Below, piece by piece: positions 57,265 to 64,000 of a stretch of 64,000 bases of DNA. Origin of the DNA: Corbicula japonica (lineage: Eukaryota; Mollusca; Bivalvia; Venerida; Cyrenidae); NCBI GenBank assembly GCA_038501625.1, contig JAZAYU010000015.1:4796991-4860990 (forward strand), given 5' to 3'. How positions within the stretch are numbered: the stretch's first letter is position 1; the number at the start of each line of letters is the position of its first letter. Under the pieces are notes generated by a model, which was not told where the DNA came from, did not search any database, and was given only the letters and a program-made list of their open reading frames with translations. Made by a program: the position numbers and the translations under genes.

Positions 57265-57410
57265 GTGGAAAATGCTCCCGGATTAGACAACATACCAGGT
57301 ACCACATTTTATTACTTTTCTATCAAACTGCTTTTTTTAAACTTTTGTCTCCTGTTATTTTCTATGTGTCTTTTAAAAAACACAGTTTTAACACATACAG
57401 GAAAGTTATT
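57265..57410 (+). pseudogene. Possible LINE reverse-transcriptase fragment
   Basis: Frame reads ENAPGLDNIPGTTFYYFS, resembling the 'KAPGPDGIP..FYK' motif that opens the reverse-transcriptase domain of many non-LTR retrotransposons. Only about 45 codons; no further RT motifs. Confidence 0.35.
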
Positions 57411-57774
57411 AGAGAATTTATTCGACCATGTGAAACCTTTTTTCTGACACTTCGCACCATTTCTTGAATGTTTTCTTGAACTTTTTACTTCGCAAAATTA
57501 TTACACATTATTACGCGATTTTTTATTTGTGAACTGCCTAAAACGACATAAATTTATTAAACATAAAATTTTTGGCTGTGAAGAGCCTAGCAGTGATAAT
57601 AATTAATTTCTCGTGGGCAATTGTGTCAACACGGGGGGAATAATTACTAAAATGTACTGCCGAGCACTAATAAATTATTCTTTAACTAATTGTGAGTTAC
57701 CATATTAGTATAGACGGTAAAGCAGTTCAAGCACATGTAATCCAGGTTGTAGATTATAAAACTGATATTGGAAA

Positions 57775-58005
57775 TTCAGACAGAAAATCCGGTACAGAGA
57801 CCCGCAGGCAGATGGCTTTTCGATGACTTCTGGCACCTAAAGCTGCGCTGGCACCGGCCGTATCGGCTTGCCTTTCCGCCGGACTGCCAGCAACACCGAG
57901 AGGGGGATCCTGGCACTGGGCGCTACAGGATCTCCATACAACTCGTCCAGGCCTCCACCTGGAGAGGTCAAACCCTCGGATACAGACTGTATTGTCTCTA
58001 GAGAC
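57775..58005. other. GC-rich island, open on both strands
   Basis: About 230 bp much richer in GC than its surroundings ('gcgctggcaccggccgtatc'), open as 77 codons on plus and 74 on minus. Could be an exon or a transposon-captured gene fragment. No family recognised and no clean splice sites assigned. Confidence 0.35.
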
Positions 58006-58544
58006 AGAAGGATGCCAACAACAACAAGGAAACCATAATTGATTTGTGGAATAATGAACATTGAAATTTTAAAAAGAAAATGATTTTTTTTTTAGAAAAT
58101 ACAGGGTTTGAGTTGTAAGAAGTAAGCCACAGAAATTTTCAGCGTTTAAAAGTAGCAATTTGTATTTTTAAAGATGGTAAACAACGTTCCACAGAGACTG
58201 GAGTGATACAATTCGAAAAAATGCCGAAACAAGTTTATCTGTCATGCTTTAATAGAAGTGAGATTTTAATATTTTAATGTGTCTCTTATTAGGTTCTTTT
58301 GAGAAATGTAAGATTTTAAGGGCTTGACCCAACAGTAAAAATGTATGTACGACCTTTATTCAATAGGAAAATCAAATTGCCTCCTAATGAACGTGCTAAA
58401 TATAACAACAGACCCTATTTTCAGCAAAATTATTATTTCTCGAATCATATACGTAATTAGAATACATCGTGCAAAAAAACCCCACCTGAGTAGGTATAAA
58501 ATATATATCAAACATAATACAAATTGTTGGAAAAGAACATTGAA

Positions 58545-58640
58545 AGCCATCGACAAACCTCAAAATATGTATTGCAGGTTCGGTTTGGCTGATGACTCGG
58601 TTTGACTGAGCCTGTACTTAGGCAAAAATGGAAATGCATT
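58545..58640 (+). repeat. Dispersed repeat R1, tail fragment
   Basis: 'ttgaaagccatcgacaaacc', 'gcaggttcggtttgg' and 'ggtttgactgagcctgt'; the central phrase appears duplicated. Confidence 0.6.
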
Positions 58641-59114
58641 ATTACAGTCCACCCTGCCTAACCTAAGAATGAGCGCTTCAGAGATATATCTACCGTGCCT
58701 TCGTTATGTGAATGATGAATAATTGCAAATAAAAATATTATAATATTATTCAGACTTTTTGCTATCTGACGTTATACAATGATCTCAGATGATTATTTAA
58801 CAACGAAAAAAGTTTTGCGTTAACACATTAAGCTCCATTAAGTTTTGCGGCCAAGTCAAGTTAAATATGTAATATTTTTGATAACTAATCAGAATTAATT
58901 CTCATTTTCTGTGTGTAATCGTAATATGCAAGTTATATTTGTAATTGGCTTCCAATCAGTAGATCTTAAATATTAGATCATATTCACTCTACTAAATTAG
59001 ACAGTATTCTTAATATATTTTAATATAAAAATGAACAGTACAAAACAGGTGAAAAAAGTTAACAATGTTTGATGATTTCGAATGTGTACCTTAACGAAAC
59101 AGCTCTTTGTTAAC
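58641..59114. other. Interior of composite insertion, AT-rich
   Basis: No feature recognised. Confidence 0.5.
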
Positions 59115-59478
59115 GAATGAAACTGTTAAAAATAGACAATAGTCATTTTTAAACAAGTCTTTTTAACCATTTCTAACAAAATCGGCAAAATACATTTATA
59201 AAATTCTTTGAAGAATATAATTAAAAAGAAGAATATGAGAAAAATATTATAATCATCATCTTCAATTTTTCAGTCACTATCATAGTGATCAGAGCAAAAA
59301 GACATTAAGACAACCCCATCGTTATCATCTTTATCATCATCATTTGTCATGGTCATTATAAACAACAGCAACAAGACATTAAAACAACAACAACATCATC
59401 ATCATCATCGTCGTCTTCATCATTGACATAATCAGACAAAATCTCCGGATTTTTAATGAAGAAGTTTTGGCAGGCCTG
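59115..59478 (+). repeat. Right end of the composite insertion
   Basis: Direct repeat of 53335-53697; ends at GGCAGGCCTG immediately before the ATAAAC duplication. Confidence 0.75.
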
Positions 59479-59570
59479 ATAAACTCACGCTCTCTTTTTA
59501 TCTCTAATTTTTGTCTTCGTGGGGAGGCTTTTTTTGGTTGTGACAATATGCATATTTCATTTTTCTGGAC
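59479..59570 (+). repeat. Dispersed repeat R1, right half after the insertion
   Basis: 'ctctctttttatctctaatt', 'gtggggaggc' and 'caatatgcatatttcatttt' continue the R1 head begun at 50830-50892. Confidence 0.65.
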
Positions 59571-60509
59571 GATTTATGGGTCATAACTTATTAGTTCTAT
59601 TTAACTATTACTTGATGACATTTACAACGAACATCCATTCCGACCCAAAAGAAAAATGGGCCCGGCTTCAAATTGACGTTTATAGCGAATGTTGAGTAGC
59701 ATGTGGTCCGGCTACATATATAGGTTGTTAGTGAATGTTAAGTACCAGCTCAAGCTTATATATAGATGAGATCGAAGAGTTGGTGTTTTCTTTTTATCAA
59801 AATATATGCGAATTGTAAGCAGTTATAGAAAGAGTGTAGTAAGAGACATTGTTCAGATAGTTATTCTTGGCGGAATATTGAAGATTGTGTTTTGTTTACA
59901 AATATTGGCGATCACGTGACTTGATTTTGGCGCGTGAATGTGACATATATATGATGGTTCTTTGTTTACAAATGTTTCTGATGTTAAAATTGACGGTTCT
60001 AGTGGGTTTTTGTTTTACAAGGAGAAGGTGATTTCGTGTCTTTAAAGTAAATAATGATTGTATAACCCTTTTTGTAGGTCTTTTTCTGTTGTTCAGAATA
60101 ATTTGGTTTACGGGATCAAGATGCTGTGTATCAATATAGAACTATTAGTATAGATTTTCATCCTGAAAGTACTTAAAAATTACCATGTACGTGGTATAGG
60201 AATTTTGAAAGGTACTGCTGAGTTTATCGAGAGCAATTTCATTATAATGTTGTTAGTGCTAATATATAATATAATTTCCAACTTTCTGGCAACTCCTTCG
60301 TGAAAATTAAATTTTTGGCGTAACTGTCCACAGAGTGCAAGGTTTAACATTATCTTCTGCAGCTGTTGATACTGGGAAAACGATATTCGAAGGAGGAATG
60401 GCTTACAAAGCTCTCAGTAGAGTATCTGCTTATGAAAATCTACCATGACAATGATGATCAACCATGACAATGATGAAAATCAGTTACATTTACGAACTTT
60501 GGCGTGCTC
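59571..60509. other. Intergenic sequence
   Basis: No gene or repeat recognised, apart from a short duplication 'accatgacaatgatgaaaat' near 60445-60480. Confidence 0.45.
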
Positions 60510-60513
60510 TTAA

Positions 60514-60693
60514 CGATCCACTACACTACTCCTTGCTCGACCATCGATTAAAAAAGAAAATTATCTAACTAAACAAAATTAACATTTATTTGTGCAAAGT
60601 TTCATTGAAAGGCATTTTGCTGTTATTGAAATTTTGATAGATCTACTTTTCTTTATTATCGATAAAGGTGCCAAGGCGGAGTGTAGTAAATCC
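60514..60693. mobile_element. 180-bp TTAA-flanked MITE
   Basis: TTAA at 60510-60513 and 60694-60697. Ends 'cgatccactacactactcct' and 'gcggagtgtagtaaatcc' are inverted. Internal 'tttgtgcaaagtttcattga' and 'attttgatag' also occur in the larger TTAA element at 53787-54441, so the two are related. Confidence 0.65.
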
Positions 60694-60923
60694 TTAAAAT
60701 GTGAGAAAATACTGTGTATCCTGAAATGAATACATATCAATACATATATTTTCTGGAAATATTCTTCAGCATAATGCATGTCACCATAGCAACCATCTCT
60801 TCCACTATTTTCCAACTAGTTATCATTATAAAGAGAAAAAGAATAAAAAAACTGTTCAATTCGTTGTATTCAAATCATTTACTACATTTACTGCAAACTT
60901 GTAAATGTTCAGTTAACACATTT

Positions 60924-61430
60924 CAGGCCTCCTAGCACGCCTGAACAAAAATAAAGGTTTTTTTTATAAAGGCTCCAATCTATGGAAATAAAGGCCTTTT
61001 AGAGAAAATATTGAAAAATAAAGAGTGAATAAAAGTTTTTTGGTCGGAATTCTTGTTGAAAACATGTACATTGTATTTATGTATTAAGAATACTAAAACA
61101 AGTTAATTTATATTTGGAAACCCATACTCTTAATCCTTAGGTTTCAGAAATAGGCATGTCTAATATCCCATACCATTTGATTAGACATTATGATTCACAA
61201 GCAGTATCCTAATAACAACACTTACAGGGGGGGGGGGGGGGGGGATAGACAAGTGCAACCATTACTTGCTTCACACTGACAGGCATGTTAAGCATTCTGA
61301 ACAAAAATATAGGTTTTTTGTGAAAATTACAGGCTCTTTGGCCATTTAAAGGTCTTTTTTTCAAAAGAATAAAAGGTTTTAAAGGTTGATCTGAAATTAA
61401 AGGTTTTTAAAGGTTTCACTAAGAGGCCTG
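60924..61430. mobile_element. Element with CAGGCCTC ends and AAAGGTTTT words
   Basis: Ends CAGGCCTC and GAGGCCTG are inverted. Flanks ACATTT and AAATTT match at five of six positions. AAAGGTTTTT/AAAGGCC words recur at both ends (60950-61010 and 61370-61415). Contains a G18 run at 61227-61244. Confidence 0.55.
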
Positions 61431-62573
61431 AAATTTTCACATAAAGTACCCCAGGCCATACCATTTCTGGTATATTTTTCAAACCTCTCCCTTCCTTGTA
61501 TACAACGCGTTCACAACTAATACACACGCACATCCTTCAATGTTCAATACCCTTCGCCAATAAAAGACAACAATATAGTATCACTTAATTCTTTCTTTGT
61601 TTACAAAACAATCCATTACTCTTACACCCAACATCAACCTTCCTTTCAATGTCGTCCACATATCACACATCTGTGTTATACTTTTCTTGTTACTAAAACA
61701 AGCGGAATCAGAAATGGCCACATTCGGTCTCCCCGGATACAACCAAAATGCAAACAGTAAATAGAGAGCACGGGTTTATATAATGATCAATATTTTGAAA
61801 AAAAAATCACAAACAATTAACAAAATCGAGAAACCAAGGGGTTACTGCCTTGGAGCAGTCGGTGGCAAAACACGCAGAAGCTAATTGCATTAGTCAATGA
61901 AGAAGGTGTGAAGGCCTACTAAATGACCTTACCAAAGACCCTTATATATAATATATGTAACATATAGGCCATTGACCTTACTGAGACCAGAGCCACAGCT
62001 GCTTTGGAGACGGACCCTGTTTTTCCTCTTTTTTTATATCTGTCCCCTCTATTATTAATATCGATATTTGGGTCTACACCGGATAAACACATCGTTTTTG
62101 TTTTGCATGTGGTTTTATATTAAAAGTATCGGTGTAATTTTAATGAATTTATATTTTCCTCCAATGTCTGGCCAGAAAAAAAAGTTATACAGATTGATTC
62201 CCTGTTTAAAAGGACGCTTCCTACGAAATCATGATACACAGGATATTATTCATCGAGATATTGATAAATTGGCAGCAAATATAAGATCAGTGGAATGGAT
62301 TATGTGAACGGTAATGGCATTCAAGTGGAAACCTTTTCGACGTCATTGTGTGTGTCTGTTGCTGTTTAATGAATATTGTTAACATATCTGGACTACTCCT
62401 TCACACCCTGGTACCGGCTCTCCCAAGTACAGGTGGCACTCGGTTAATACTGCAAATTTAATAATTTTTGATACAATATCAAAAAGTCATGTCTTCAAAC
62501 AACAATCAGTTTAAATTCCAAGCCTTGATCTGTTTTATTTAATGAGTGACTCGTTTTTAAAGATGGTCAGTAT
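61431..62573. other. Intergenic sequence with one R1 fragment
   Basis: A reversed R1 head fragment at 61785-61880 ('aaacaattaacaaaatcgag', 'actgccttggagcagtcggt'). A 79-codon frame at 62068-62307 has no recognisable domain and is not called. Confidence 0.5.
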
Positions 62574-62740
62574 AGGAATAACCATGCCGTAATTTTGAAG
62601 TTTGCGACGGTATACACAGATTTTAATGGTCGCAAATATTTTTAACGGCGAAGGCGCAGCCTGAGCCGTTAAAATGATTTAAGACCATTAAAATCTGTGT
62701 ATACCGTCGCAAACTTCAAAATTACGGCATGGTTATTCCT
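62574..62740. repeat. Perfect 58-bp inverted repeat
   Basis: Arms 62574-62631 and 62683-62740 (from 'aggaataaccatgccgtaat' inward to 'gattttaatggtc') are exact reverse complements around a 51-bp loop, which holds a smaller 'taacggc/gccgtta' hairpin. The lack of mismatches suggests recent origin. Confidence 0.85.
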
Positions 62741-62895
62741 ATTCTAACGCTCTTCCATACTACCCTCAATCGGGCCTCATTCCATACGTTAAACGGGTAC
62801 CATGTTCTATTTATCCGTATAGTAAACAACGGTACGGTATTACCCAAGGGAACCCGATTATCCATACGTCGGTGAGATTACCGACAGTAAACAAG

Positions 62896-63011
62896 TTAAA
62901 TAAATCACAAATAGAGGTCAAAACTTCAACGTTTTTTATTACATCGACGTTTCGGCCATAATGCCTTCTTCAGGATTGTTTGTCATAACAGGAAATGACG
63001 TCAACGTCAAA
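62896..63011 (-). mobile_element. 116-bp retroposed insertion with 14-bp target duplication
   Basis: CGACAGTAAACAAG is directly repeated at 62882-62895 and 63012-63025. The insert, read on the minus strand, starts 'tttgacgttgacgtcatttc', holds a hammerhead-like core and ends 'tgtgatttatttaa'. A 14-bp duplication is the size expected from target-primed reverse transcription. Confidence 0.65.
62941..62973 (-). ncRNA. Hammerhead-ribozyme-like motif
   Basis: Minus strand: CTGAAGA (fits CUGANGA), stem II GGC/GCC around 'attat', then GAAAC and GTC. Such motifs are known in terminal repeats of Penelope-like elements and in retrozymes. Stems I and III were not confirmed, so activity is not claimed. 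Confidence 0.5.
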
Positions 63012-63025
63012 CGACAGTAAACAAG

Positions 63026-64000
63026 GAATTTTACGGTCGCAAATTTTCGCCATCTGACCAATCAGATTGCTCGAAATTTATTTAGTGCGTTAGAATGGTT
63101 TTCAAACGGCACTCACGTCGCACAGGTGTGCACTTTCTTTTTGGCACTCACCTAGAGTAAAGTCTTCAAAAATGTAAAGAAATCGTAAGAAATTTAGTTT
63201 TGATATATGCAGGAGGTCAAAATACTCAAAGTAAAACTAAATAATTTTCATGTGTCTTAATTTTCTAATATTAACCAGCTCACCGACAAATGGGAGTGAG
63301 ACAATGCCACGGGTGTCGTGACTTCTGTCACATCATCATAGGGTTGCCGGATATGTTGTGACAAAACTTCACAGATTATTGTGATGTCTAGTTAATCATT
63401 TGTATTTAAAAGTTGTAAAAGTAAACCAAAGTTACTGTTATCTAATTATAGAATTTAGACAAAATATTCATGCCAGTGTCTTCTAATGTGTTTCTGCTTG
63501 ATCGCAATTGGAGTTATACGTTCCCCGGTACATTGTTCTTTATATTGTGGATTCGACGTTCTACTCGACTTCAGGGTGACCATGTTTAGATCAGTTCTTT
63601 CACTGTTTTACCGTAAGTTTAAATAGTTTAAATCAGAATTGCTCTGAGTTGCGTTGAATCAGTTTTACAAAATACCTTGTGTGCACATCATTTTATCAGC
63701 AAGATTCCTTAACTGTAGAGCCAACTCAATGTCAATGACTTTTCAAATTAGAAATCTGCAATTTGAAAAATAATAGTCACTAAATACATATTTCTACTGC
63801 AGAAATGCCAGCTTAAAATTTTTATAAAAATGCGAGCAACGATCCGAATTTTTAATTTCCAGAATTGCATCCATATCTGAATTCACATATTGTGCCATTA
63901 AAACTCTTCTGAAAAGTTTCGTGCTTTTATCACAAAGTGCAATTTTTCGGGTTATCCACTCTACTACAACGACAAACCAGGGTTTTCCAAATGAAACCTG
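63026..64000. other. Right edge of window, no gene established
   Basis: A short candidate first exon at 63581-63611 (plus strand; MFRSVLSLFY followed by gtaagt, with a good 'gaccatg' start context) could open a gene that continues beyond the window. One exon of ten codons is not enough to call it. Confidence 0.3.

Larger units (their letters stand above)
50893..59478. mobile_element. 8.6-kb composite insertion with CAGACCTGCC ends and ATAAAC target duplication
   Basis: Left CAGACCTGCC, right GGCAGGCCTG (9 of 10 inverted match). ATAAAC is repeated at 50887-50892 and 59479-59484. The flanks are the two halves of one R1 copy, so the empty site can be reconstructed from other R1 copies. TCTCCGG words repeat inside the left end. 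A second right end occurs at 53335-53697, so the structure may be two related elements that moved or fused as a unit. No transposase frame found. Confidence 0.62.

Noticed and set aside
62068..62307. 79-codon plus-strand frame
   Set aside because: No domain, no initiation or splice context beyond an ATG; composition is like the surrounding non-coding DNA.

Overview
The window is animal nuclear DNA: AT-rich, with short exons (77-249 bp), GT-AG introns, no operons and dense dispersed repeats. Repeat phrases such as 'gaccttgacctttgacctac', 'acggacggacgg' and 'agggccataac' are of the kind I associate with molluscan, especially bivalve, genomes. A bivalve is my best inference; species and chromosome are unknown.

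The only convincing host gene is on the minus strand. Twenty-four coding exons, from an ATG at 42627-42625 down to about position 106, join in one open frame of 3,516 nt (1,172 codons). Every exon ends in GT-AG sites with compatible phases. The product is the N-terminal tail of an axonemal dynein heavy chain of the DNAH5/DNAH8 (outer-arm gamma) class. The motor part (AAA ring, stalk, microtubule-binding domain) must lie beyond position 1. The first coding exon is preceded by a splice acceptor at 42643, so the 5' UTR continues in an exon I could not locate.

The introns hold most of the remaining structure up to 42.4 kb: an antisense hAT-type transposase pseudogene (12.36-14.22 kb), a 2.8-kb foldback element (19.61-22.44 kb), six copies of a palindromic repeat built on 'TCTGATCAGGATCTGCACTG', short MITEs, and two copies of an element carrying eight about 145-bp tandem units (35.55-37.63 and 39.23-40.99 kb).

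From 42.7 kb to the right end I find no convincing host gene. The region is a nest of mobile elements: a mariner-like MITE just upstream of the dynein gene, a 5.8-kb element with 6-bp target duplications (43.25-49.08 kb), and an 8.6-kb composite insertion (50.89-59.48 kb). The 8.6-kb insertion interrupts a recognisable copy of another repeat and itself contains a 2.1-kb long-armed element. TTAA-flanked MITEs, a perfect 58-bp inverted repeat and a 116-bp hammerhead-like retroposed insertion with a 14-bp target duplication follow.

The main novelty is a recurrent architecture: CAGG- or CATACC-type termini, 5-6 bp target duplications, and a short word specific to each element repeated just inside the ends (GGGGAA, GGGAGA, CTCACTTA, TCTCCGG, AAAGGTTTT). 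This looks like a group of non-autonomous DNA transposons. The second notable point is the tandem-unit element, whose units carry nuclear-receptor-like half-sites. No sequence search was run; all family assignments are from reading and memory.
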